A stretch of 45,961 nucleotides of DNA from Nocardia concava NBRC 100430 (GTDB lineage Bacteria > Actinomycetota > Actinomycetes > Mycobacteriales > Mycobacteriaceae), in NCBI RefSeq assembly GCF_000308815.1, contig NZ_BAFX01000121.1, forward strand, positions 1 through 45,961. The letters run 5' to 3'. The notes under the pieces were generated by a model. It ran no database searches. It was not told where the DNA came from and worked only from the letters and a program-made list of their open reading frames with translations. Position 1 is the stretch's first letter. Each line of letters begins with the position of its first letter. Shown here one piece after another: positions 32,546-40,859 of this stretch. The translations under genes were made by a program, and so were the position numbers.

Positions 32546-34009
32546 TCAATGCACTTGCGCCGCAACCTGTTTCGGCAGTCCATAGACTGCGGCGAAGGAG
32601 GCGGCGGTGAGCAGGATCGCCACCCCGGTGACGGTTCGGATGGCGGTCGAGGCGACCGCGGGGCCATCGCCGAGGGCGAAACCGCTGAAGAACACCGTGC
32701 CCAGGACTGCCACGCCGAGCGCTGCGGCGCCCTGCTGGAAGGACTCCAACAGCCCTGAGGCCGAACCGATCTCGTGGTCGTCGAGCTCACCGACGATGAT
32801 TCCGAACAGCGGCACGAAGATCATGCCCATCCCGAGGCCGTAGGCCAGTAGGGCCGGTGCGAGGGTGAGCGCACCGGGGGCGGCCGATCCGCCGAGCTGG
32901 CAGAACAGTGCGATCAAGCCGAACAGCATTCCGCCGAGTCCCAGATGCAGCACCTTGCGGCCGAGCTTGGGGGCCAGGCCGGCACTGACGCCGGAGCCGA
33001 GGAACGCACCGATTGCCCAGGGCGCCATGGTCAGACTGGCCCGCAGCGCGCTGTAACCCAGACCCATCTGCAGGAACAGTCCGACGGCCAGCGAGAACCC
33101 GCCCACACCGCCGAAGAACACGGTGATGAAGCCGATGCCGGAGGTATAGGAGCGCTTGGCGAACACGCTGGTCTCGATGAGCGCGACCCGCCCGGCGCGA
33201 GAGCGGCGCACCTGGTCGAGGGCGAACAGCCCGAGGATCGGAACCGACGCGATCAGCATGGCGATCATCCACGCTGGCCATCCGGCTTCGCGCCCCTCGA
33301 CCAGCGGATACAGCAGCATGCCCAGGCCGAGTCCGGCCACGACCGCGCCGCGCAGGTCGAGCGTCAGCCCGGGCAGCGGCGCGGCCGCGGGCAGAATCCA
33401 CGCGCCCAGCGCGAGCGCGACGACACCCAGGGGCAGGTTCATCAGGAAGATGGCCCGCCATCCGCTGCCGAGCAGATCGGCGTCGATGAGCAGTCCGGCC
33501 ACGATCGGCCCGGCGATGGTGGCGACGCCGATGAGCGGCCCGAAAGCCACGTAGGCCTTACCGAATTCGCGTCCGAACAGATCGCGGATGAGCCCGAAGC
33601 ACTGCGGCACCATGACCGCCGCGAACAGCCCCTGCACCACGCGCCCGGCCAACAGCAGTTCGATGGTCCCGGCGGCCCCGCACAGCATCGACGCGATCAG
33701 GAATCCGCTGAGCCCGATCATGAGCACCCGCTTGCGGCCGTACATATCGCCGAGCCGCCCGCCGGTGAGCAGCCCGATGGCCATGGCCAGGGTGTATCCG
33801 GCGCTGAGCCACTGCACGGTCGCGACCGAGCCGCCCAGCTCGCCGCGAATGGCGGGCGCGGCCACATTCACGATGCTGGCGTCCAGCAGATTCAGCAGGG
33901 TCGCGGCCAGGATGGCGAGCAGCCCCCACCAGCGCCGCGGCAGCGGACCGGTGGAATCGGCTGTGGTCGTGGTGGTTTCGAGGGGCGGATGTTCGACTGC
34001 GATGGTCAC
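32546..34009 (-). CDS. MFS transporter, DHA2 (EmrB/QacA) family
   Basis: The 487-residue product has about 14 membrane spans and DHA2 features: motif C-type LLNLLDASIVNVAAPAI in span 1, WLSAGYTLAMAIGLLTGGRLGD and the loop GRLGDMYGRKRV (motif A). It probably exports toxic or drug-like compounds using the proton gradient. The start is GTG 34009 with AGGAG before it. Two near-identical operator copies at 34040-34087 lie just upstream, but no regulator gene adjoins, so the repressor is encoded elsewhere. Confidence 0.93.
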   Translation of the reverse strand: MTIAVEHPPLETTTTTADSTGPLPRRWWGLLAILAATLLNLLDASIVNVAAPAIRGELGGSVATVQWLSAGYTLAMAIGLLTGGRLGDMYGRKRVLMIGLSGFLIASMLCGAAGTIELLLAGRVVQGLFAAVMVPQCFGLIRDLFGREFGKAYVAFGPLIGVATIAGPIVAGLLIDADLLGSGWRAIFLMNLPLGVVALALGAWILPAAAPLPGLTLDLRGAVVAGLGLGMLLYPLVEGREAGWPAWMIAMLIASVPILGLFALDQVRRSRAGRVALIETSVFAKRSYTSGIGFITVFFGGVGGFSLAVGLFLQMGLGYSALRASLTMAPWAIGAFLGSGVSAGLAPKLGRKVLHLGLGGMLFGLIALFCQLGGSAAPGALTLAPALLAYGLGMGMIFVPLFGIIVGELDDHEIGSASGLLESFQQGAAALGVAVLGTVFFSGFALGDGPAVASTAIRTVTGVAILLTAASFAAVYGLPKQVAAQVH

Positions 34010-34039
34010 TGCTGTCTCCTGAAGCCGACTGATGAGATA

Positions 34040-34087
34040 GAACGGAATGATCCGTTCCGTTTAATTGGAACAGAATGAACCGTTCCG
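34040..34087. promoter_or_regulatory. Tandem operators of the MFS gene
   Basis: Two 20-bp copies of GAAC(G/A)GAATGA(T/A)CCGTTCCG at 34040-34059 and 34068-34087 differ at two positions. The start-to-start distance is 28 bases. Each copy is a near palindrome of the AACGGA-ATGA-TCCGTT type. They stand 31 bases upstream of the MFS start codon. Confidence 0.7.
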
Positions 34088-34199
34088 GTCAAGAGGGGCG
34101 GTTTCATGACCCTCGACTCTGTGGGCGTTGATTCTCGGCTTCGCGCGGCGCACCCGACGCCGTGGCAACGCACCGGTGATCCACATCACCGGGTGACCC

Positions 34200-34226
34200 T
34201 GTCAGGGATTGCGGGGCTGTCTCGTT
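34200..34226 (+). promoter_or_regulatory. Candidate ECF41-type promoter
   Basis: TGTCAG at 34200-34205, a 17-base spacer and CGTT at 34223-34226 resemble the TGTCACA-N17-CGTC promoters recognised by ECF41 sigma factors. It lies upstream of the oxidoreductase gene, which forms a unit with an ECF41/SigJ-like sigma gene. Confidence 0.4.
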
Positions 34227-34258
34227 CAGGAGGCACGTGAACCAGACAGGAGCGAACC

Positions 34259-35434
34259 ATGCACCGCATCGTCGTCCTCGGGGCCGGATACGCCGGAGCC
34301 TTCTCCGCCGGATATCTGGCCCGCCAACTGCATTCCGACGACTTCGAGATCACCGTCGTCAATGCCGAACCGGATTTCGTCGAGCGGCTGCGGCTGCATC
34401 AGCTGGCCGCCGGGCAGGAACTGCGGCATCGGCCGCTCGCGGAAGTGTTTGCGGGCACCGGGATTCGGTTGCGGGTGGCGCGGGTGACCGGCGTCGATCC
34501 GGACCGCCGGACCGTCACTATCGCCGACGGGAAGGGCGTCGACCGGCTCGCGTACGACACGCTGCTCTACACGCTCGGGAGCACGGTCGCCGAGCATGGC
34601 GTGCCCGGGGTCGGCGAGCACGCCTTCCATGTGGCGGCGCGGCCCGCCGCGCTGCGCCTGCGCACCCGCCTGGATGAGCTGGGTACGGAGGGTCGGGTGC
34701 TGGTGGTCGGCGGGAATCTGACCGCGATCGAGGCGGCCACCGAGATCGCGGAATCCCGTCCGGGACTTCGCATCAGCCTGGTCACCAGGGGCGAGCTGGG
34801 CGGCTGGCTGAGCCCGAAGGCGCGCCGTCATCTGCTGCGCGCCTTCGACCGGCTCGAGATCACGGTCCACGAGCACACCGCCATCGAGCGCGTCGAGCAG
34901 GCGGCCGCGATCGCCGCCGACGGCACCGCATTCGCCTCCGACGCGACGGTGTGGGCCGCCGGTTTCGCCGTGCACCCGATCGCCGCGGCTGGCGGTCTCG
35001 AGGTGGTGCCCACCGGCCAGATCCGGGTCGACCGCCAGATGCGTTCGGTCTCGCACCCGAATGTCTACGTCGCCGGTGACAGCGCTTTCATCCTGGCGGA
35101 GAGCGGTCTTCCGCTGCCGATGTCCTGCGCGTCCACGGCACCGACCGCCAAGCAGGCGACGGCCGCCGTCATCGGAGACCTGACCGGGCGCAAGATCCCC
35201 TCGATCCCGATGACCTACGTCGGCAACCACATCAGCCTCGGCCGCAAGGACGGGATCTTCCAGTTCGTCGACAAGGCCGCGCAAACCAAGCCGCGGCCCC
35301 TGCGCGGCCGGACCGCCGCGCGCGTCAAGAAGTCGATCCTCGACGGCGCGGTCTGGGCCCTGAGCCACCCGAATCTCGGAAAGCCCGGCCACAAGTACCG
35401 TTTGGCCCGGGAGCACTCGGCGGTCGCCGCCTAG
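34259..35434 (+). CDS. NAD(P)/FAD-dependent oxidoreductase (NDH-2-like)
   Basis: The 391-residue product is a two-dinucleotide-fold flavoprotein. The N-terminal FAD motif VVLGAGYAGAFSAGYLARQL, a second altered nucleotide motif VLVVGGNLTAIEAATEIAE, and VYVAGDSAFIL near the end are visible. It resembles type II NADH dehydrogenases and ferredoxin-reductase-like enzymes, but lacks an obvious membrane-anchoring C-terminal helix. CAGGAG lies before ATG. A sigma factor gene follows 30 bases later, so the enzyme may be its main target. Confidence 0.88.
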   Translation: MHRIVVLGAGYAGAFSAGYLARQLHSDDFEITVVNAEPDFVERLRLHQLAAGQELRHRPLAEVFAGTGIRLRVARVTGVDPDRRTVTIADGKGVDRLAYDTLLYTLGSTVAEHGVPGVGEHAFHVAARPAALRLRTRLDELGTEGRVLVVGGNLTAIEAATEIAESRPGLRISLVTRGELGGWLSPKARRHLLRAFDRLEITVHEHTAIERVEQAAAIAADGTAFASDATVWAAGFAVHPIAAAGGLEVVPTGQIRVDRQMRSVSHPNVYVAGDSAFILAESGLPLPMSCASTAPTAKQATAAVIGDLTGRKIPSIPMTYVGNHISLGRKDGIFQFVDKAAQTKPRPLRGRTAARVKKSILDGAVWALSHPNLGKPGHKYRLAREHSAVAA

Positions 35435-35470
35435 CGTCGCGCTGATGGACCTAGAGTCGTGCTGATGGAC
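35431..35470 (+). repeat. 20-bp tandem duplication carrying promoter and start codon
   Basis: Units 35431-35450 and 35451-35470 match at 18 of 20 positions. Each contains TAGCGT or TAGAGT, seven bases, and ATGGAC. The second unit is the start of the sigma gene. The ATG in the first unit opens a six-codon frame whose TGA overlaps the true ATG. Confidence 0.7.
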
Positions 35471-36403
35471 TCTGCCACCGTGGCGCGTTTCGAGGCCAGC
35501 CGTGATCGGCTGGCCTCGCTGGCCTACCGTCTGCTCGGCTCGGCCGCCGATGCCGAGGACACGGTGCAGGACGCGTTCCTGGGGTGGCAGGCCGCCGACC
35601 GGCGGTACGTCGAGGTGCCCGAGGCCTGGCTGACCAAGATCGTCACCAATCTGGCGCTCGATCGGCTACGTTCGGCGCGGGTGCGGCACGAACGCGCGAT
35701 CGGCGCGTGGATGCCGGAACCGCTGCTCGACGGCGACCCGATGCTGGGCCCGGCCGACACCGTCGAGCAGCGCGAATCGGTGACCCTGGCGGTGCTGACG
35801 CTCATGGAGCGGCTGTCGCCGGTCGAACGGGCCGTTTATGTTCTGCGCGAGGCGTTTTCGTACAGTCACGCCGAGATCGCCGAGATCCTCGGCATCACCG
35901 AGTCCGGCAGTCAGCAGCACGCGCATCGAGCCCGACGGCGAATCTCCGCCGCCCGCAACGGTATCGACCTCGATCCCGCCGCCGCGCGCCGCGTGGTCGA
36001 GGCGTTCGTCGAGGCCGCGTCCTCGGGCCGGACCGAACGCCTGATCGCGCTGCTGACCGACGACGCGACCGGCGTCTCCGACGGTCGACTGGGACTGGCC
36101 GAGCAGCTGATTCGCTACGCGAACCCGCGGCGGCTCGCCGATGCGCTGCGCATCGGCCTCAAACCCTCCGCGGCCAAACGCGAACTCGCGGGCGGCTCCC
36201 CGTCGATCCACGCCGTCGTGGTCAACCGCTGCCCGGCCATGCTCGTCACCCTCGACGACCGCGTCCTGGGCGTCACCATCCTGGAGCTCCGCGACGACAA
36301 GATCGCGAGCGTGCGCGGCATCGCCGCCCCGCACCGGCTCACCCGCCTCACCGCGGAATGGCAGCGGCAGCGGCACGATGAGCCGTTGATCGACTCGTGG
36401 TAG
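35465..36403 (+). CDS. ECF sigma factor, SigJ/ECF41-like
   Basis: The 312-residue product has sigma region 2 (LAYRLLGSAADAEDTVQDAF), region 4 (LSPVERAVYVLREAFSYSHAEIAEILG) and a C-terminal SnoaL-like extension, the layout of ECF41/SigJ sigma factors, which need no separate anti-sigma. The linker WMPEPL matches the group's WLPEPL. The extension motifs are altered: the DGGGK-type motif is SDGRLG and NPDKL is NPRRL. ATG 35465 has TAGAGT seven bases upstream. It follows the oxidoreductase gene, in keeping with the usual pairing of ECF41 factors with an oxidoreductase. Confidence 0.9.
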   Translation: MDSATVARFEASRDRLASLAYRLLGSAADAEDTVQDAFLGWQAADRRYVEVPEAWLTKIVTNLALDRLRSARVRHERAIGAWMPEPLLDGDPMLGPADTVEQRESVTLAVLTLMERLSPVERAVYVLREAFSYSHAEIAEILGITESGSQQHAHRARRRISAARNGIDLDPAAARRVVEAFVEAASSGRTERLIALLTDDATGVSDGRLGLAEQLIRYANPRRLADALRIGLKPSAAKRELAGGSPSIHAVVVNRCPAMLVTLDDRVLGVTILELRDDKIASVRGIAAPHRLTRLTAEWQRQRHDEPLIDSW

Positions 36404-36493
36404 CACGTACGACCGCAGAGGTAGGAATAATTCCGGGGGTTATCCGGGGGCTACCGGATAGGCAGGGTCGGGTCTCGTCCCTAGCGTCGGGGT

Positions 36494-37651
36494 ATGAGCA
36501 TCTTTCGGGGTTGCGGGCGGTATGCCGTCGTCGCTGTCGCGCTGCTGGCCGTGGCGGGCTGCGGTGAGAGCACGGCGAAATCGGGGACGGACCCGGCGGT
36601 GCCCAGGCAGGTGTCCGACGCGCTGAATGAACTGGTTCGTTCCGGGATGCCCGGGGTGCAGGCCGTCATCAGCGGACCCGACGGGGCGCATACCCTCACC
36701 GCCGGGGCGGGCGACCTCGCCACCGGAGCGGCCTATGCCGAGCACGCGCATTTCCGAATCGGCAGTGTCACCAAGACTTTCGTCGCCACGGTCGTCATGC
36801 AACTCGTCGGGGAGGGCGCGGTCGACCTCGAGGCTCCGATCGAGCGGTACCTGCCGGGTGTGGTGCAGGGCAATGGCAATGACGGCAGCCGGATCACCGT
36901 GCACCAGTTGCTCCAGCACACCAGCGGGCTCGCGGATTTCGCGCCGGAAAGCGGTACGGAGAGGCTGCCCCAGCAACTCGATCAGATGTCGGACGGCAAG
37001 GCCTACCGTGATCTCACCCCCGCCGATCTGGTGCGCATCGCGATGAGCATCGCGCCACAGTTCGAGCCGGGAGCCGAATTCCGTTACACCAACACCAATT
37101 ACGTGCTGCTGGACCTGCTGATCGAACGGGTGACCGGCGGGTCTCTCGCGGCCGCCATCAACAGCCGCATCCTCGAGCCCCTGACAATGCGCGACACCTA
37201 CATCCCGCTGGCCGGTGACACGAGCCTGCGCGATCCACATCCGCTGGGCTACCGCAATGTCGACGGCAAGTGGATCGATGCCACCGATACCGAGACGGCC
37301 TGGGCCGGCGCCGCCGGCGCGATCGTCTCCACCGGCGCCGACCTCAACCGCTTCTTCACCGCCCTGGTGACCGGAAAACTGCTTCCCGCACCGCAACTCG
37401 CGCAGATGCAACAGACGATCTCCATGCAGTCCTTCGCCGAGATGACCTACGGCCTCGGCCTGATCCGATTCCAATTGCCGTGCGGATCGGAGACGAAGGA
37501 ACTGTGGGGCCACTCCGGCGGCATCCCCGGATTCAGCACCATGGCGATCGCCACCACCAAGGGAACCGCGGCAACCGTCAGCCTCAACACCGAACAAACC
37601 AACGAACAGTTCTCAACCACCTTCACCACCATCGCCTGCGCAATCGGCTGA
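36494..37651 (+). CDS. Serine hydrolase lipoprotein (beta-lactamase/DD-peptidase fold)
   Basis: The 385-residue product starts with a lipoprotein signal ending in LAVAGC (Cys23). The class C beta-lactamase-like motifs are present: SVTK (Ser91, Lys94), YTN (Tyr198 to Asn200) and HSG (His340). It may act on peptidoglycan, esters or beta-lactams at the outer face of the membrane. TAGCGT lies six bases before ATG 36494, so the transcript is probably leaderless. Its last 39 bases overlap the convergent small gene ending at 37613. A GGAATAATTCC palindrome lies upstream at 36424-36434. Confidence 0.9.
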   Translation: MSIFRGCGRYAVVAVALLAVAGCGESTAKSGTDPAVPRQVSDALNELVRSGMPGVQAVISGPDGAHTLTAGAGDLATGAAYAEHAHFRIGSVTKTFVATVVMQLVGEGAVDLEAPIERYLPGVVQGNGNDGSRITVHQLLQHTSGLADFAPESGTERLPQQLDQMSDGKAYRDLTPADLVRIAMSIAPQFEPGAEFRYTNTNYVLLDLLIERVTGGSLAAAINSRILEPLTMRDTYIPLAGDTSLRDPHPLGYRNVDGKWIDATDTETAWAGAAGAIVSTGADLNRFFTALVTGKLLPAPQLAQMQQTISMQSFAEMTYGLGLIRFQLPCGSETKELWGHSGGIPGFSTMAIATTKGTAATVSLNTEQTNEQFSTTFTTIACAIG

Positions 37652-37846
37652 CCCGATTGCGCTGGGCCCCAGGCTATTCAGATACTCGATCGCAGCGAGC
37701 AGGCGCGGGCACGGCGGCTCGCAGGTGGCGTGGATGCGGGCGATGCCCTGTGCACGCTGTTCACTCAGCGGCCAGATGAAGCCGCTCCCACAGTTGTCGT
37801 TGACCCACTCCCGGGAACGCGCTGTGGATTGTTCGCCGATGTCCAT
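37613..37846 (-). CDS. Small Cys-containing hypothetical protein (77 residues)
   Basis: The 77-residue product contains the segments REWVNDNCGSGFIWPLSE and IHATCEPPCPRLLAAIEYL, with four Cys in this part. It looks like a small folded protein of the kind found beside XRE-DUF397 loci in Nocardia and Streptomyces, but no named domain is claimed. GAAAGGA lies six to seven bases before ATG 37846. It diverges from the XRE regulator gene, and its end overlaps the serine hydrolase gene by 39 bases. Confidence 0.7.
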   Translation of the reverse strand: MDIGEQSTARSREWVNDNCGSGFIWPLSEQRAQGIARIHATCEPPCPRLLAAIEYLNSLGPSAIGSADCAGDGGEGG

Positions 37847-38028
37847 CTCGGTTCCTTTCGGAGACGATTGCGGATACGGCGTTGATGTTCACAGCGCACA
37901 CGGCGGAACGATTCGTGATGCGGAAAGTCTGTTCCGGGATTTCCGAAAGCCCAGCACACCTGCCGATTCAGGTGCCACGATTGATCCAGAACGGAAGGTA
38001 GGGCCCTCCCGAAACGGAAGGACACATC

Positions 38029-38922
38029 ATGCCGAGCGTGGTTCAGACGCTGCCGCTGCATCAGCTCGGCCGACGTCTGCGACAGTGGCGTCAGGACGCC
38101 GGCTACAGCCTGGAGATGGCCGCCTCGAAGATCCCGGTGATGAGCCAGACCGCGCTGCATCGACTGGAAAAGGGCATGAAGGCCAAGCCCAATCCTCGCG
38201 ATGTCCGTGCGATCTGCGAGCTCTACGGTGTCTCCGAAGACCTCATCGAGGGCGCGGTCGGTTTGGCACTGCAAGCGGCTCAAAAGGATTGGTGGTGGCA
38301 CTCCTACGGCGATCTGATCCCCGAGGGCTTCGGCGTCTACGTCGCACAGGAGGCCGCCGCCGAATCGGTGATCTCCTACCAGCCGAATCTGATCCCCGGA
38401 CTGCTTCAGACCCCGGACTATGTCTTGACTCTCATGAAAAAGGCGCTGCCGGACGCGGAACCGGAGGAATGGGAGCGACGGGTCGAGATCAAGACGCACC
38501 GCAAGTCCATCCTGACGCGGCCGCAGCCGGTGTCGATGGACGTGATCATCGGACAGGCCGCGCTGCACCACCGCGTCGGGAGCGCATCGATCATGGCCGC
38601 CCAACTGCGGCACCTGACCGAGATCAGTGCGCTGCACAACAACATCAAGCTCCACGTGCTGCCGTTCGAAGCCGGATTCCCCTGCGGCGTGAGCATGCCG
38701 CCGTTCGTCATCCTCGATTTCGGTTGTGCACCAGATGGAATGCCCGTCGAACCGCGCACTGTGTTCCTGGAGCACGTGATCGGCGGGCTCTACGTACGGA
38801 AACCAGAGGACGTGGAGTCGTACGATCGGTCTTACCGCACCCTCGAGCGAGCGAGCCTGGATACCAAGGCAACTCAGATCTTGGTAACCCGGATGGCAAA
38901 GGAGTATGAGCGTGAACAGTGA
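38029..38922 (+). CDS. XRE helix-turn-helix regulator with DUF5753
   Basis: The 297-residue product has an N-terminal Cro/C1-type HTH (LGRRLRQWRQDAGYSLEMAA, then LHRLEKG) and a C-terminal DUF5753 domain (WHSYGDLIPEGFGVYVAQE, QPNLIPGLLQTPDYV, and the C-terminal DRSYRTLERASLD). This is the actinomycete family that includes partners of DUF397 proteins and regulators of development. GGAAGG lies before ATG. The gene overlaps the following DUF397 gene by 17 bases, a typical coupled pair. CACCTG-CCGATT-CAGGTG upstream could be its operator. Confidence 0.94.
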   Translation: MPSVVQTLPLHQLGRRLRQWRQDAGYSLEMAASKIPVMSQTALHRLEKGMKAKPNPRDVRAICELYGVSEDLIEGAVGLALQAAQKDWWWHSYGDLIPEGFGVYVAQEAAAESVISYQPNLIPGLLQTPDYVLTLMKKALPDAEPEEWERRVEIKTHRKSILTRPQPVSMDVIIGQAALHHRVGSASIMAAQLRHLTEISALHNNIKLHVLPFEAGFPCGVSMPPFVILDFGCAPDGMPVEPRTVFLEHVIGGLYVRKPEDVESYDRSYRTLERASLDTKATQILVTRMAKEYEREQ

Positions 38923-39118
38923 ACTATCCGAGGCGAACTGGTTCAAGAGCACTTACAGTCAGCCGCAGGGCGAGTGCGTGGAAGTAGCCTTCCTGCCCGA
39001 TGGTCTTGTCGGCGTGCGCGATTCGAAGAGCCCGACCGGCCCGGCCCACGTCTTCGCACCGCCCGCCTGGGATGTCTTCACCGAGGCCGTCCGCTCCGGC
39101 GCTTTCGACCGCCCGTAA
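38906..39118 (+). CDS. DUF397 domain protein
   Basis: The 70-residue product is a single DUF397 domain: NWFKSTYSQPQGECVEVAF, then VGVRDSKSPTGPAHVF and WDVFTEAVRSGAFD. The start overlaps the end of the XRE gene, so translation is coupled; GTG 38912 is an alternative start. XRE-DUF397 pairs are abundant in Streptomyces and Nocardia and have been proposed to act as regulator and antagonist, or toxin-antitoxin-like units. The gene ends three bases before the convergent HAD gene. Confidence 0.93.
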   Translation: MSVNSELSEANWFKSTYSQPQGECVEVAFLPDGLVGVRDSKSPTGPAHVFAPPAWDVFTEAVRSGAFDRP

Positions 39119-39121
39119 CCG

Positions 39122-39793
39122 CTACCGCGCCATCGGCTCGATCGTCGAGCCGAGATGGGCGATCCACCGGCGGATCGCCGGATCGTCGAGGCGGCGATGG
39201 TGGGCGTCCGCGCCGAGGGATTCGGCGCTCTCGCCGACTCCGATGACGGTGAGCGCCGCGGCGCGGGCGGCGGCCACCCCGACCGCGCTGTCCTCGAAAG
39301 CCACCGTCACCGCCGGGGTCGCGCCGAGGCGCACGCAAGCGGTGCGATAGAGGTCCGGGGCGGGTTTCGGAGCCGAAACCTCGTCGCCCGCAACGGTTAC
39401 CTCGACCAGGTCGGCCAGCCGGGTATGGGTGAGGGTCGCATCGAGCAGGGCCCGGGGCGAGTTGCTGGCTATCGCGATCGGCAGGATGGCGGCAGCGGCG
39501 GTCACGATCTCGACCGCGCCGGGCAGCAGGGTCGCGGTGCGCGGCACGGCCTCGATCATCGCCTCCAGCAGCTCGTCGGCGATATCGGACGCGGTGTGGT
39601 CGAGCGTGTCCGCGACAAGTGTCGCCAGGGCTGGCAATCCCAGTCCGGTGACGGCGGCCGCGCGGACGTCGTCCGGGCAGGTGCGCTCATGCCGCGCGAA
39701 GACCTGATCCACGGCGGCGCGCACGCAGTCATGGGTGTCGGCAAGCGTTCCGTCGCAGTCGAACACGATGGCGGCCGGGGACGCGGGCATCAT
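39122..39793 (-). CDS. HAD family phosphatase
   Basis: The 223-residue product has the HAD motifs in order: I FDCDGTLADT (nucleophile Asp12, acid Asp14), II IAIASNS, III KPAPDLY with Lys, and IV VAFEDSAVGV. The cap is helical, as in beta-phosphoglucomutase and phosphoglycolate phosphatase-like enzymes. The substrate is probably a small phosphate ester. Its start overlaps the stop of the FkbM methyltransferase gene in an ATGA, so the two are co-translated. Confidence 0.92.
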   Translation of the reverse strand: MMPASPAAIVFDCDGTLADTHDCVRAAVDQVFARHERTCPDDVRAAAVTGLGLPALATLVADTLDHTASDIADELLEAMIEAVPRTATLLPGAVEIVTAAAAILPIAIASNSPRALLDATLTHTRLADLVEVTVAGDEVSAPKPAPDLYRTACVRLGATPAVTVAFEDSAVGVAAARAAALTVIGVGESAESLGADAHHRRLDDPAIRRWIAHLGSTIEPMAR

Positions 39794-40740
39794 TCCTTCA
39801 GTCCGTCACGCCAGTACAGTTCAACCGGATTGAAGCCCGGCGGATCGGGCAGGCGCGGCGGGATCCTATGGAATCCGGCCTGCTTCATGGTGTTTCGCAC
39901 GATATCGCCATCGATGTACTTGTCGTGCACCTCCAGCACGACCCGGTCCACCCGGCTCATCCACGGCCGCGGCTCGGCGAATATTTCGACCTCGCTGCCT
40001 TCCACGTCGACCTTCAACAGGTCGACATGATCGATGCCATGCCGGTCCAGTAACTCGTCCACGGTGCGGGCCGGCACTTTTCGCGGCGGTCGCGCCAGCA
40101 CGTTCTCCAGCCGCCAGGGGCGCTGCTGCCGCAGCTCGTACACCTCGGGGACCGCGGTGCAGGTATCCCAGAACTCACTGACCGCGAATTCCAGCTCACC
40201 ACCGCTGCCCGCGACCGCGCAGTCCTCGACGATCCAGTCCAGGCCGGACAGCTCCCGATTGCGTTGCAGCACAGCCCGACTCTCCGCGATCGGCTCCACG
40301 GTCAGCAGCCGCCGCGGCCGGCAGCGAGCGGTCAGATAGGCGGCGGCCTGACCCGTATTCCCGCCCAGATCGACGATTGTGTCCAGCGAATCGATCCGCG
40401 AATCGAGCGCGTAGACCCGATCGAGTTCGTAGAAGCCCTGGAGAAAGATCTGCCACAGGATCAACAGATCACTCTGATTGCGACGCACCACGATCGGTGC
40501 ATGCCCGCCGGGCACCGAGAAATCGAACCGAATCAGCGTCTCGTCCGCCAGCGGCTTCCCCGCCGCACCCAGAAACCGCCGCGCCATCCAATAGGGCCCC
40601 CGCACCCGACTCCACCCCCGCCCCGCCGACGCGGCCCGCACCATATCCCGCCCGGCCGCGACACCCTCCCGCACCACCACCCGCCCGGTCCCGACCCCGA
40701 ACGCCCGATCGGCATCCGACCGCAAATAGGCAAGACCCAC
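39790..40740 (-). CDS. FkbM family methyltransferase
   Basis: From GTG 40740 the product has 316 residues and ends in an S-adenosylmethionine-dependent FkbM-type domain: IVDLGGNTGQAAAYLTARC (SAM-binding motif), TVEPIAESRAVLQRN and HVDLLKVDVEGSEVEIFAEP. Such enzymes O-methylate sugars, polyketides or lipids. Start GTG 40740 is preceded by GGGAGG; the open frame to 41517 upstream lies antisense to the membrane protein and is not coding. It forms an operon with the HAD phosphatase, suggesting modification and dephosphorylation of the same type of molecule. Confidence 0.9.
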   Translation of the reverse strand: MGLAYLRSDADRAFGVGTGRVVVREGVAAGRDMVRAASAGRGWSRVRGPYWMARRFLGAAGKPLADETLIRFDFSVPGGHAPIVVRRNQSDLLILWQIFLQGFYELDRVYALDSRIDSLDTIVDLGGNTGQAAAYLTARCRPRRLLTVEPIAESRAVLQRNRELSGLDWIVEDCAVAGSGGELEFAVSEFWDTCTAVPEVYELRQQRPWRLENVLARPPRKVPARTVDELLDRHGIDHVDLLKVDVEGSEVEIFAEPRPWMSRVDRVVLEVHDKYIDGDIVRNTMKQAGFHRIPPRLPDPPGFNPVELYWRDGLKE

Positions 40741-40859
40741 AACGCCTCCCTTTGTCCCACCGCCCCGACCGCAGAACCTAGCAATCCATTGGCAAATTGC
40801 CCTCGATACGCGCCGAACAAGATCAACAATTCCGTTCGGCGGGGCCGATCGCTTCGCCG

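Noticed and set aside
38029..39118. Calling the XRE-DUF397 pair a proven toxin-antitoxin system
   Set aside because: The family has been proposed to act this way but the sequence alone shows no toxin domain.
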